This document shows positions 27,952 to 35,882 of a stretch of DNA of 35,882 bases, one piece after another. Where the stretch lies: the NCBI GenBank assembly GCA_016930745.1, contig JAFGGE010000010.1:1-35882 (forward strand), written 5' to 3'. Origin of the DNA: Sedimentisphaerales bacterium (lineage in GTDB: Bacteria > Planctomycetota > Phycisphaerae > Sedimentisphaerales > Anaerohalosphaeraceae). Within the stretch, counting starts at the first letter, position 1. Every line of letters begins with the position of its first letter. Under the pieces are notes generated by a model. That model was not told where the DNA came from and did not search any database. It saw nothing but the letters and a program-made list of their open reading frames with translations. A program made the position numbers and the translations under genes.

Positions 27952-30900
27952 CTATTGCAAAACATATTGAAAAAAGGCTACGATTTGTGCATTCGATTCG
28001 GGCGTCGGTGAATGCCCTTCCCGATGGGTCATCGCCATTTTATTTTCCTGTTCCAAAATCCGGTTGACGGCGATTGAATGATTTAATGCTATCCATCGTT
28101 CAGGTGGATCCTCCGAGCCGCCGGACACCAGGAACGGCCGAGGCGCCATAAGGACATGCAGTTCATGGAGGTCACGGCCTTGTTCGACCAATAGTTTATA
28201 TGCCCCGGTTCGAGGATTGTCTATATCGGGGAAGCCTCGTTGACGTTGTTGATTTCGTTCATACCCAAGATACCAAGGTTCCCAGTAATTCACGTTGGGG
28301 CGGGATTCGTCGAACACGATGCCCGGGTCCGACCAGACGGCACAGGCGAATTTCTCATATAAGCAGGAGGCGAACAAGGCCCATTTGCCGCCGTAGGAAT
28401 GACCCATGACGCCAATCCTTGCCGGATCGACCTGGGGCAGGTTTGCCATCGCTGTGTGGCAGTTGGCGGCGACGTACGCCAGAGCGGAAAGCGGCTGCCA
28501 TGGGACCTCATCTGGATTATCGTCGTATAACGGCTTATAAGGAGCCTTGAGACTGCAAAAATCCGGCGTACCGATAGACAGGACCACAAAACCCTGACGG
28601 GCCAATTGCCGGCCGAAATCCCGGTCTTCCTTGCCCAGGCCGACACCGGTTTCCGCATCATAATAAACGATTAGAACGGCAGGGAAGGGCCCTTGACCGT
28701 CCGGCAGCAAAAGGTATCCATCCACCGTTTGTTCCTTCGGCGCAATCTCGAGATGTACCTTGTGTTGGATATACTTCTCATGCCGCGTTTTTTCGAGATA
28801 TTCCATCGTTGGCTTTTCGATCAACGGAGGCCAATGCCCCAGGACATCCTCCCACTGAGAAACAATTTCCTTGCGTCTGTGTTGCCATTGTTCTTTGGTT
28901 TGTACTGTATTGCCGTCAGAAAAACGGAGAGGGGAGGAATACTTGCCAAAATCTTCTTCATACTCGGGAGCCGGCGAAAAGGCGTCTTTTAATTCTTCCG
29001 GGATTGTCTTAGTCAATTCAATAACCGCGACATCCTCACCTTCCAGTGTGATTTTGGCCCTTCCCTTGATCCAGTGAATCGTGTTCAAATGCACCAATTC
29101 GCGAGAAGCCTCTGTTCTCTTATCCTGCAACTCGATAACCGCCTGTCGTGGTTCCGAGCTATCATTGTAAACTGTTACATACTGTTGACCGAATTGTTCC
29201 ACGAATACTTGGGAATCATTGGAACGAGCAAGAGGAATCGGCGTCCAGCCGGCCTCGGCGACCCGTTTGCACAAGGGGATATACTTCTTGAAAAGAGGAC
29301 GGTCCCGCTCATAGAGTTCCGGTCGGGTAAAGTAATGACCCTGCGATGCGTTATGGCTGAAGAAGCCGGGAAACATGCCGAATGCCAGACAGCGTTTCAT
29401 ATATTTTTCGACCTTTTCATGGGAGAAGTCTTCGAACGGCGTATTCATTAAAAAGCAATACGGTTTGGTTCCACACATAGCACGGCGATATAAGAGATCG
29501 GCAGTCGACATGGGCTGCCATGTTTTATTGGGATTCCAATTGGTTTCCGAACCCATGACATCCAGCCAGGGCGCCAGCCAGCACAATCGGATCGGCGTGG
29601 AATTGGCCATCATGAATTTTCCCTGTCCATGGATATCTTTGGAGATGGCCTGTACGTATTCAAACGCGATCAGACCGCGAAAAATGGCAGGTTTATGATC
29701 ATTAAGGGAAAACGTCAGAGGTGTTTGAGCGGCGGCAAAGTGGTCTCGCCTAAAGTCCAGTTCATCGGTCACATACCCTTCGCTGGAGTCAATATATTCC
29801 CCGTCCAGATCCGTTTTTCGCTGAGATCCGTATAATTGCCGCTGAAGCTGGTCGTTCCACTTGTTCTTGAAATCCGTGATTTCGCCGGGTATCGACGGCA
29901 TGGAATTGATGCTCCAGACAGCGCCGTTGCACCAGGGGGTATCCAAAAGACGGGCGACAAACTCCCCCTTTTCATCATGATATCCGCTGGTCAGGAGGGC
30001 TTTGGCATGAATATCTTTTTTCACATTGGCAAGGCGCTGGGCTTCTGTCAGAGCAGCTTCGATGGTTCGGGGCATCTCGGCGGGCATGGACATCCACCAT
30101 GTCATAGGTTCGGTGTAGCGAAATGTGATGATATTATGCGCATCATCCCAGGCGGTCTCGTTGGTTCCCTCTTTGAATCGAAAGCCATAGTCCTGCCAGC
30201 CGGGAACGTCGCTGATTTTGGCAAATGGCATCCAGAGCCCCTGTTCCGGGATACGGCAAGTAAAATGTTCCGGAAACAACAAATAATATTTAGCCAGGGC
30301 CGCACGAAATCCCCATTTGGATTGGAACCTATACATACAAAATCGTACGCGAGCTTGTGACTTCTCCGGTGTCAAGCCGACATCATAAGACAAAAACAAC
30401 TCTTCCGTATCTGTGTTATATCCAGTACGAAAAAAGGCTGGTCGGCTCATATCGATACCTAATGCGATCCCACTGCCCTTATCTGCAACCGCGCCGAATG
30501 GATACCGTGAAAGTCTTCCATTGGAACCCACCCGAAAAGTCGCGGTATTGCAATATTCACGACCAGAATGAACGGGTATAATACTTTGAGGATCATGAAA
30601 CCACAGACAATCTTCGCGGGGCATGGGGACCGCATAGAGCAGGGTCATGGCACGGTCCTTGCCGGTCAGATCTTGTATCGTCGCATCGAAAAACGTGGCG
30701 TCATCCTCGGTCTGTTTTTCATATTCCAGCCGGATCCCCAGGGCCTCCTGATGGATCGCCACGAAATCCGTATTCGCTGCGACATCCCGTAACTGAAATC
30801 CTTCCTGCAAGGTTCCGGCCAGGGAGACAGCAACTCCGTCGAATAAAGTCGATCCGCCCGATGGTTGAACCACGCGCAGTTCCGGATCGCGGAACCATGC

Positions 30901-31425
30901 TTTCCCGGCGTGGTTTCGCAGCAGCATATGAAATGCCACGGAGCGAACGGGTTTTTCCGGGAAGACCAGAACCCTGGCTTGCTGCCAGTCATGGCTTCCT
31001 GTGTGGTAGGAATCCATCTGGCCCCACAACGGCGTTCCATCCGTATAGAGCAGATCCAGATACAAAGAGTAATCGCTGTCGCGGCTGCCGCCGACGTCTT
31101 CCGCCTTACTCCATGCCGTCGCCAGAATCGGCTCCGGCCGGGTCTGGTTCAGTACCACAGTCTGAGAAGCTCCCCTCTGTGACGAGCCGTCCTGCCCGTT
31201 ATCGCAGAGGAAAAGATCATCTTTTCGATCATACCCCTTCTGCCAGGCGCGCCATTGGTTGGTTCTCAGAAGATTCACTCCTGCATTCTGCGTGTCCAGA
31301 ATTTTTTTTACAATAGCGCCATCGGAAAGTTCCCTTGATTCGTTTCTCTTCTCAGCCTGTAATAGTGCATAGGAAAAGAAAAGAAAACCAAACAACGCCA
31401 TACGGAATAATTTTGATCGGTTCAT
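27952..31425 (-). CDS. Large exported fusion: putative glycosidase-like N-terminal part plus C-terminal alpha/beta-hydrolase esterase
   Basis: A protein of about 1157 aa. After a signal peptide (RMALFGFLFFSYALLQAE), residues about 30-850 are beta-rich (QTVVLNQTRPEPILAT, GSGIALGIDMSRPAFF) then TIM-barrel-like (WWMSMPAEMPRTIEAAL, DLDGEYIDSSEGYVTDELDF, FMMANSTPIRLCWLAPW). I cannot assign a numbered GH family; the acidic DGEYIDSSEGY is a candidate active site. From about 870 there is a secreted alpha/beta hydrolase with GHSYGG (Ser about 1010), D about 1106 (GGSEDPPERW) and H about 1138 (REGHSPTP), similar to acetyl-xylan/glucuronoyl-esterase-like enzymes. Debranching and deacylation thus seem joined in one chain. 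The track start (31446) has the AGGAGAGG SD site inside it, so the ATG at 31425 is preferred. It leads a two-gene unit with the nitrilase. Confidence 0.8.
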   Translation of the reverse strand: MNRSKLFRMALFGFLFFSYALLQAEKRNESRELSDGAIVKKILDTQNAGVNLLRTNQWRAWQKGYDRKDDLFLCDNGQDGSSQRGASQTVVLNQTRPEPILATAWSKAEDVGGSRDSDYSLYLDLLYTDGTPLWGQMDSYHTGSHDWQQARVLVFPEKPVRSVAFHMLLRNHAGKAWFRDPELRVVQPSGGSTLFDGVAVSLAGTLQEGFQLRDVAANTDFVAIHQEALGIRLEYEKQTEDDATFFDATIQDLTGKDRAMTLLYAVPMPREDCLWFHDPQSIIPVHSGREYCNTATFRVGSNGRLSRYPFGAVADKGSGIALGIDMSRPAFFRTGYNTDTEELFLSYDVGLTPEKSQARVRFCMYRFQSKWGFRAALAKYYLLFPEHFTCRIPEQGLWMPFAKISDVPGWQDYGFRFKEGTNETAWDDAHNIITFRYTEPMTWWMSMPAEMPRTIEAALTEAQRLANVKKDIHAKALLTSGYHDEKGEFVARLLDTPWCNGAVWSINSMPSIPGEITDFKNKWNDQLQRQLYGSQRKTDLDGEYIDSSEGYVTDELDFRRDHFAAAQTPLTFSLNDHKPAIFRGLIAFEYVQAISKDIHGQGKFMMANSTPIRLCWLAPWLDVMGSETNWNPNKTWQPMSTADLLYRRAMCGTKPYCFLMNTPFEDFSHEKVEKYMKRCLAFGMFPGFFSHNASQGHYFTRPELYERDRPLFKKYIPLCKRVAEAGWTPIPLARSNDSQVFVEQFGQQYVTVYNDSSEPRQAVIELQDKRTEASRELVHLNTIHWIKGRAKITLEGEDVAVIELTKTIPEELKDAFSPAPEYEEDFGKYSSPLRFSDGNTVQTKEQWQHRRKEIVSQWEDVLGHWPPLIEKPTMEYLEKTRHEKYIQHKVHLEIAPKEQTVDGYLLLPDGQGPFPAVLIVYYDAETGVGLGKEDRDFGRQLARQGFVVLSIGTPDFCSLKAPYKPLYDDNPDEVPWQPLSALAYVAANCHTAMANLPQVDPARIGVMGHSYGGKWALFASCLYEKFACAVWSDPGIVFDESRPNVNYWEPWYLGYERNQQRQRGFPDIDNPRTGAYKLLVEQGRDLHELHVLMAPRPFLVSGGSEDPPERWIALNHSIAVNRILEQENKMAMTHREGHSPTPESNAQIVAFFQYVLQ

Positions 31426-31530
31426 CCCTTTGATCCTCTCCTGCATTCCGGGGCAAATTTTATGAACATCCCTATAAAAAACAGAAATAGTATACCATGG
31501 GTTACTGTGTTTTGCAGTGGTTTTCTCTTC

Positions 31531-31560
31531 TTGGCGCGCCGGCCCGTAAAAGAGTACAAT
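31531..31560 (+). promoter_or_regulatory. Possible promoter for the tandem-esterase gene
   Basis: TTGGCG, 18 bases, TACAAT in the 270-bp divergent gap, with about 130 bases of leader. A later TTGTAT, 18 bases, TAGGAT is a weaker alternative. On the minus strand a TATACT (31489-31494) could be the -10 for the fusion gene, but I see no good -35. Confidence 0.35.
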
Positions 31561-31695
31561 ATCCTCCGTGAGGCCATGGAATAGAAATCTTGTATATCCT
31601 CAAGGTTCCACAATAGGATCGAAAAAGGACATAACGGAGTCTCGGGCGAAAATGAATTTTATTCCATACATGCTGGGAGAATAAAGGGAGTTGGC

Positions 31696-33708
31696 ATGAA
31701 GTTTTGTAAGCAGATTGTAGGGACGGTTTTGGTTCTGGCGATGGCAAGTTCCGTATTGGGCCAACCCTATGGATTGCCGGATCGGGACAATCCGGGCGAT
31801 GCGATGATTCAGGCTTATCTGAGCCGGCTGGCCGATGACATTCACGGTCGGTTTTTCCAGGATACGCAATCCCTGGAAGAATGGCAAAAACGGCTGCCGG
31901 AATATAGAAAAGAGTATCTTTATATGCTGGGTTTATGGCCCATGCCGGAGAAGACGCCGCTGCAGACTACGGTTACAGGGACTCTGTCCGGTGAGGGTTA
32001 CACGGTCGAGATGCTTCACTATCAAAGCCGGCCGGGATTGTATGTGACCGCCAACCTGTACCGCCCAAGCCAAACCCCCGAAGAAGAAAAACGGCCTGCC
32101 GTCCTATATGTCTGCGGCCATGCCGGCAGGGGCAGAAACGGCAATAAAACCGCGTTTCAATCGCATGGCATCTGGTTTGCGCGTCACGGATACGTGTGTC
32201 TGGTTCTGGACACGCTTCAGCTCGGCGAAATCGCGGCGATTCATCATGGAACCTATCGCGAGAATCGCTGGTGGTGGCATTCGCGCGGGTATACCCCGGC
32301 CGGCGTGGAATGCCTCAACGGAATCCGAGGCATCGATTATCTGATCGGCCGTCCGGATGTCGATCCGGAACGGATCGCCGTTACCGGGATCAGCGGCGGG
32401 GGGGCGGCCACCTTCTGGATCGCCGCGGCTGACGAACGTGTAAAGGCGGCCGTACCGGTCAGCGGCATGGCGGATTTGCCTTCCTATGTTGGCAATCGGG
32501 TCATCAACGGCCACTGCGATTGCATGTTTCTGTACAATACGTTTCAGTGGCCGTGGACGCGAATCGCCGCGTTGATCGCTCCCCGGCCGCTCCTGTTCGC
32601 CAACAGCGACCAGGATACGATTTTTCCGATGGATGCCAACGAACGAGTCATCCAGCGTCTGGAGAGGGTTTACAGCATGTATGGAGCAAGCGATCGGGTG
32701 GACAGTATGGTCAGTATCGGCGGCCATGCCTATCGCAAGGACCTTCGCCAGGCGGCGTATCGTTTTATCAATATGCATCTTAAAGACGATCCTCGGTTTG
32801 TTAGCGACAGTGAAATCGACCTTGTCACCGAATCCGGCGGTCGGCAATCCCATCCCATCGATCCGGAACGGATACGTGTTTTCCCGGAGGATAAGGACAT
32901 CCCGGCCGACCAGTTAAACACGACGATCGACCGTCATTTCGTTCCGATGGCCGATAGTACATTACCAGAACCCGGGGCCTATTCCATCTGGAAACAGGCT
33001 CTTCTCACGGAGCTTCGCCGGGTTGTTTTCCAAAGCTTCCCTGAGCAGATCCCTGCCGCCACATTACTCCAGGAAATCGATGCAGGCCAGCAGCGACTCT
33101 CGACAGAACCCGGAATCGAAGTCTATCTGCATCGCCAGGGGCGCATCCGTCAGAACGAAACGCCAATCCGTATCCTGCTTGTCGTTCGCAACGCGGCGGA
33201 AAAGCAAACGATGGAATGGCTGGATCCGTTGGTCGAAGCGGGAGATGAAGTCTTTACCCTTTCTTGCCGGGGCATCGGTAAAACGGAATGGACTCGAAAA
33301 AATCCGCCCAACTATGTGGAAAGAGCCCATGTGCTTCTCGGACGTACGGCAGACACCGGCCGGGTATGGGATAGTATTGCCGTGGCGCGATACCTCCGGA
33401 ATCGATACCCGGATACAACGTCGGTTTATCTTTGTGGCCAGGGGACCGGAGCGATTCTGGCGGCATACGCCGCCTTATGGGAACCAGACATCCAGGGGCT
33501 TATTCTGGATCGTCCGCCGATGACTCATATGGATTCGCAGGCCCCGCAACTGCTCAATGTTCTGCGCGTATGCGACATCCCGGATGTGCTTGGGATGCTG
33601 GCCCCCAAAAAACTGACGATTTGTAATGGACAGGAAGATATACTAAAGGCAATAGCTTCAATATATGCCCTGGCGGGGCAACCCGATGGATTTCATAAAA
33701 AGCCCTAA
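31696..33708 (+). CDS. Exported alpha/beta-hydrolase (acetyl-xylan-esterase-like) with a second, degenerate hydrolase domain
   Basis: A 670-aa protein with a signal peptide (TVLVLAMASSVLGQ). The first hydrolase domain (about 100-360) has CGHAGRGRNGNK, then the nucleophile elbow GISGGGA (S233), DQD (D305/D307) and GGHAYRKD (H344), a plausible Ser-Asp-His triad resembling AXE1/CE7- or dienelactone-hydrolase-like esterases. A second, shorter hydrolase-like domain (about 460-665; ILLVVRNAAEKQTMEWLDPL) has GQGTG where the nucleophile elbow should be, so Gly583 replaces the serine and no triad is seen. That half may be structural or substrate binding. The start has AAGGGAG six bases before the ATG. 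It probably removes acyl groups from plant- or algal-type polysaccharides; the substrate is not determinable. Confidence 0.85.
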   Translation: MKFCKQIVGTVLVLAMASSVLGQPYGLPDRDNPGDAMIQAYLSRLADDIHGRFFQDTQSLEEWQKRLPEYRKEYLYMLGLWPMPEKTPLQTTVTGTLSGEGYTVEMLHYQSRPGLYVTANLYRPSQTPEEEKRPAVLYVCGHAGRGRNGNKTAFQSHGIWFARHGYVCLVLDTLQLGEIAAIHHGTYRENRWWWHSRGYTPAGVECLNGIRGIDYLIGRPDVDPERIAVTGISGGGAATFWIAAADERVKAAVPVSGMADLPSYVGNRVINGHCDCMFLYNTFQWPWTRIAALIAPRPLLFANSDQDTIFPMDANERVIQRLERVYSMYGASDRVDSMVSIGGHAYRKDLRQAAYRFINMHLKDDPRFVSDSEIDLVTESGGRQSHPIDPERIRVFPEDKDIPADQLNTTIDRHFVPMADSTLPEPGAYSIWKQALLTELRRVVFQSFPEQIPAATLLQEIDAGQQRLSTEPGIEVYLHRQGRIRQNETPIRILLVVRNAAEKQTMEWLDPLVEAGDEVFTLSCRGIGKTEWTRKNPPNYVERAHVLLGRTADTGRVWDSIAVARYLRNRYPDTTSVYLCGQGTGAILAAYAALWEPDIQGLILDRPPMTHMDSQAPQLLNVLRVCDIPDVLGMLAPKKLTICNGQEDILKAIASIYALAGQPDGFHKKP

Positions 33709-33772
33709 TCCTGCAGGGTCCTTTTCATGACCAGCGCCGAGCAGATCGTGTACCGTTTTAACCACATGATTC

Positions 33773-33801
33773 TTGACTCCTGATGTCTTGCGGATCATAC
33801 T
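33773..33801 (+). promoter_or_regulatory. Sigma-70-like promoter for deoC
   Basis: TTGACT, 17 bases, CATACT, ending 46 bases upstream of the deoC ATG in the 139-bp gap after the esterase gene. The -35 matches in five of six positions and the spacing is optimal. Confidence 0.5.
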
Positions 33802-33847
33802 TGTGAACGGAATTTGACGTACTCCGTGTCGGGAATGGGAGATATCC

Positions 33848-34531
33848 ATGAAATATACATGCGATGAGATCGCCAAAATGATCGATCATTCGCTGCTTCG
33901 TCCTGAAATGACGCAGCGGGAGATCGTTACCGGCTGCGAAATTGCCAAAAAATACCATGTAGCGTCCGTATGCTGCGGTCCTTCCTCCGTGGCTCTGGTG
34001 CGCCGGCACCTGGCCGGTTCGGATGTCAAGGTTACTACAGTGGTTGGTTTTCCCAACGGATACAGCACGACGGAAACCAAGGTCTTTGAGGCCGAACAGG
34101 CTATTCGGGACGGCGCTGTGGAGTTGGATATGGTGATCAATATCGGCAGGCTTCTCAGCGGCGATTTTGATTATGTCGAAAACGACATCAAGGCGGTAGT
34201 AGAGACGGCTCATAGGCATAAAGTGCTCGTAAAGGTAATCTTGGAAAATTATTACCTTACCCCTGATCTGATCGAAAAGGCCTGTCGTCTGGCCGAACGG
34301 GCAGGGGCCGATTTTGTCAAAACCAGCACCGGATTCGCCCCCGGCGGGGCGACCATCGAAGATCTGCTGCGGATGCGCAAAACCTGCTCGCCGAAAGTCC
34401 AGGTCAAGGCCGCCGGAGGAATACGCACTCTTGATATGGCGGTCAAAGTCAGGGAAATCGGTTGTACCCGGTTTGGCTGTACACGGACTGAAAGCATCAT
34501 GGAAGAATGCCGAAAAACCAGGCGAAAATGA
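33848..34531 (+). CDS. deoC: Deoxyribose-phosphate aldolase
   Basis: DeoC reversibly splits 2-deoxy-D-ribose 5-phosphate into acetaldehyde and glyceraldehyde 3-phosphate. This 227-aa protein has the standard length and catalytic residues: Schiff-base K158 in ADFVKTSTGF, K187 in VQVKAAGGIR and D94 in ELDMVINIGRL, with the start DHSLLRPEMT also typical (usually DHTLLKP). GGGAGATATCC precedes the ATG. Its neighbours are carbohydrate enzymes, not nucleoside phosphorylase genes, so it may serve deoxyribose salvage or another aldol cleavage of a phosphorylated sugar. DeoC-like enzymes with other sugar substrates exist. It is cytoplasmic. It converges with the TolB-like gene 40 bp away. Confidence 0.93.
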   Translation: MKYTCDEIAKMIDHSLLRPEMTQREIVTGCEIAKKYHVASVCCGPSSVALVRRHLAGSDVKVTTVVGFPNGYSTTETKVFEAEQAIRDGAVELDMVINIGRLLSGDFDYVENDIKAVVETAHRHKVLVKVILENYYLTPDLIEKACRLAERAGADFVKTSTGFAPGGATIEDLLRMRKTCSPKVQVKAAGGIRTLDMAVKVREIGCTRFGCTRTESIMEECRKTRRK

Positions 34532-34543
34532 TGGCTTGCGAGC

Positions 34544-34565
34544 AAAAAAACGGATACTGTCCGTT
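34544..34565 (-). terminator. Intrinsic terminator of the TolB-like gene
   Basis: On the minus strand AACGGA-CAGTA-TCCGTT forms a six-pair hairpin directly followed by a run of T residues, 6 bases after the stop at 34572. It lies in the gap between convergent genes and is one-directional: the plus strand has no T run after the stem. Confidence 0.65.
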
Positions 34566-34571
34566 ATTGTG

Positions 34572-35654
34572 TCAATACCCCGGCAGCGGTCGCGGCAGGG
34601 GGATCCAGTCGGGTTCCTTGTTATGCAATCCGTCCGTGGTTACCTGTACCCAGTTCCCGTGGAGATCGCCCACGCAGATGTTCCAGCCCTCGGCCCGTCC
34701 GCCGACGGCTTGATCGCCATCCACTGAACCATGGGTAAAGGCGATATGCCGGGAGTCCGGCGAAATATCGATATGATACAGCTTCAAATCCTCCGTACAC
34801 CGGACGATTTCCCGGATGTCGGTCACCGTAGGCTCGTGGCCGTTCAGCTCGATGGTCCCGGTCTTCAGGTTCCAGTCCGTTTCGCCCCAGACCATCCGCG
34901 TGCCGTCCAGGTTCAGGTCTGGCCGGCAGCCCTTGACCGACCACTTGGCCAGATCGTACACCTTGGCGCCGTTGGCCTCAAAGGCCAGGATCGTATCGCT
35001 ATAGCCCATGCCTCCGTGGACCACGCCCAGAAACCAGTTCCGGTCCGGCGACCAGCAGATCGCGTAGAGATGGTGAAGCTCCCGGATCGGATGGCGGTTC
35101 TGGGTTCGCGTTTCCAGGTCGTACAGAATCAGGTTCGTCGTGGCGTATTCGCGGGTGGTGTATCGTTCGAATTCGCCCTTGAGATAGGCGATGGTTTTGC
35201 CGTCCGGGCTCCAGCAGGGCTGACGGGCGTTGTCGGCCACCTTGACCCGGCCGGTGCCGTCGATGTTCATATAACAGACAGCGCGGGTCTTGTTGCGTCC
35301 GGTGCCCCGGTCCACGACAAAGCAGATTTTCGTGCCGTCCGGGGAAGCGTGGGGATACATCTCATCCAGGTAGGGGGTGTCGGTGAGCTTGGTCTGTTCG
35401 GAGCCGTCGGCATTCATGATTATGAGTTCCCAGTTTTCCCGGCCCTGGGTGTGCCGCAGGGATTCATAAACAATTTTGTAGGGGATATTCTTCACAGAAA
35501 GCGGCATGGTCTGCTCAGGAGCGACATTGGGCTCGGTCTTTGCCGACGGAACGATACCGCCGAGGGCCTGTGCGGCGAAAAAGGCAGAAATCAAAAACGG
35601 GACAAATCCAAAGAGATCGGTATAGCCTCGAAAGAGCCGTAACGGTTTTTTCAT
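34572..35654 (-). CDS. TolB-like beta-propeller (PD40) protein, exported
   Basis: A 360-aa protein with a signal peptide (FVPFLISAFFAAQALGG). It is a series of PD40/WD40-like blades, each ending near S-P-D-G: MNADGSEQTKLTD...ASPDGTKICFV, MNIDGTGRVKVAD...WSPDGKTIAY, WSPDRNWFLGV, LNLDGTRMVWGE and ISPDSRHIAFTHG. No catalytic motif is visible; such propellers bind partners or carbohydrate. It does not look like TolB of the Tol-Pal system since no tol/pal genes are near. It is monocistronic, converging with deoC and with its own terminator. The ATG has a weak SD site (GAGTGG). Confidence 0.85.
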   Translation of the reverse strand: MKKPLRLFRGYTDLFGFVPFLISAFFAAQALGGIVPSAKTEPNVAPEQTMPLSVKNIPYKIVYESLRHTQGRENWELIIMNADGSEQTKLTDTPYLDEMYPHASPDGTKICFVVDRGTGRNKTRAVCYMNIDGTGRVKVADNARQPCWSPDGKTIAYLKGEFERYTTREYATTNLILYDLETRTQNRHPIRELHHLYAICWSPDRNWFLGVVHGGMGYSDTILAFEANGAKVYDLAKWSVKGCRPDLNLDGTRMVWGETDWNLKTGTIELNGHEPTVTDIREIVRCTEDLKLYHIDISPDSRHIAFTHGSVDGDQAVGGRAEGWNICVGDLHGNWVQVTTDGLHNKEPDWIPLPRPLPGY

Positions 35655-35793
35655 CGTATGCCACTCGCATCAGGGTCGATTCGTATTCCCTCCGATGGAC
35701 GTATCGGAAGCAGACATAAACTGCCGGTTCATTGTACCGCCGTCGGATGGAAGATTCCAGAGGGTAGCATTCACAGGTTTCTTACCTGGCTAT

Positions 35794-35882
35794 TTACGGA
35801 TCGCAATTCGGTTCGAGGAGGGTGGCTCGGAAGGTCTCCTCCTCCCAGAGCCGGGCGGCCAGCAGGGCGTAGCCTTCGGCCA
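35794..35882 (-). CDS. C-terminal end of an unidentified protein (5' end outside window)
   Basis: From the right edge, the minus strand reads AEGYALLAARLWEEETFRATLLEPNCDP, followed by TAA. The composition and regular amphipathic pattern look like a real protein tail, but 29 residues do not identify a family. It is the only recognisable content in the 35655-35882 region apart from the upstream region of the TolB-like gene. Confidence 0.35.
   Translation of the reverse strand, partial: AEGYALLAARLWEEETFRATLLEPNCDP

Noticed and set aside
34731-35642. 303-aa plus-strand ORF
   Set aside because: Antisense shadow of the TolB-like propeller gene.
1-35882. CRISPR arrays, tRNA/rRNA genes, insertion sequences, phage attachment sites
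   Set aside because: Intergenic gaps were read for repeats, cloverleaf-like segments and transposase motifs; none was found.

Overview
The window looks like chromosomal DNA of a heterotrophic, polysaccharide-degrading Planctomycetota or related PVC-group bacterium, most likely near Phycisphaerae/Sedimentisphaerales. This assignment is inferred from gene content: Gfo/Idh/MocA oxidoreductases (one Tat-exported), a HzsA-related cytochrome-like protein, DUF2961/GH172, DUF4832 and DUF1680/GH127 proteins, HEAT-repeat proteins and many secreted carbohydrate enzymes. I see no rRNA, tRNA, CRISPR array, insertion sequence or phage gene. Most of the sequence is coding, and many genes overlap or nearly touch. 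Several starts in the ORF track are TTG or upstream codons that I moved to an ATG with a better Shine-Dalgarno (SD) site. || Layout. 1-1765 (+): the 3' part of a Gfo/Idh/MocA oxidoreductase overlapping a ketopantoate-reductase-family gene. 1861-3186 (-): a promoter, a 39-codon bL34 gene (rpmH) absent from the ORF track, and rlmN. 3239-6909 (-): a Tat-signal Gfo/Idh/MocA gene followed by two HEAT-repeat genes, with a promoter and an inverted repeat upstream. 7145-13141 (-): a tight five-gene operon encoding an SH3 protein, an M48 lipoprotein peptidase, a CHASE2 adenylate cyclase, a metallo-beta-lactamase-fold hydrolase and an MscS channel with a C-terminal cyclic-nucleotide-binding domain. 13545-20147 (-): DUF4832 protein, GH172 and HzsA-related protein. 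20148-20565: a divergent regulatory region with two inverted repeats and a promoter. 20566-26786 (+): GH127, Nramp-like transporter, atypical SDR/epimerase and DHDPS-family aldolase. 26839-31425 (-): a large putative glycosidase-esterase fusion followed by a secreted nitrilase-family amidohydrolase. 31696-34531 (+): a tandem alpha/beta-hydrolase esterase and deoC. 34572-35654 (-): a TolB-like propeller protein with an intrinsic terminator. 35794-35882 (-): the tail of a further coding region. || How the genes fit together. The 13.5-26.8 kb block resembles a polysaccharide-utilisation locus aimed at arabinofuranose-containing glycans. GH172 and GH127 are both families with furanosidase members and sit on opposite sides of one regulatory region, and the GH127 side continues into a transporter-like gene and two sugar-acid-type catabolic genes. 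The esterases at 28-34 kb would remove acyl substituents, and DeoC cleaves a phosphorylated deoxy sugar. The most system-like element is the 7.1-13.1 kb operon. It encodes a cAMP synthase, a candidate cyclic-nucleotide hydrolase and a cyclic-nucleotide-gated mechanosensitive-type channel together with two envelope proteins, so it reads as a self-contained envelope-sensing cAMP/ion-channel module.
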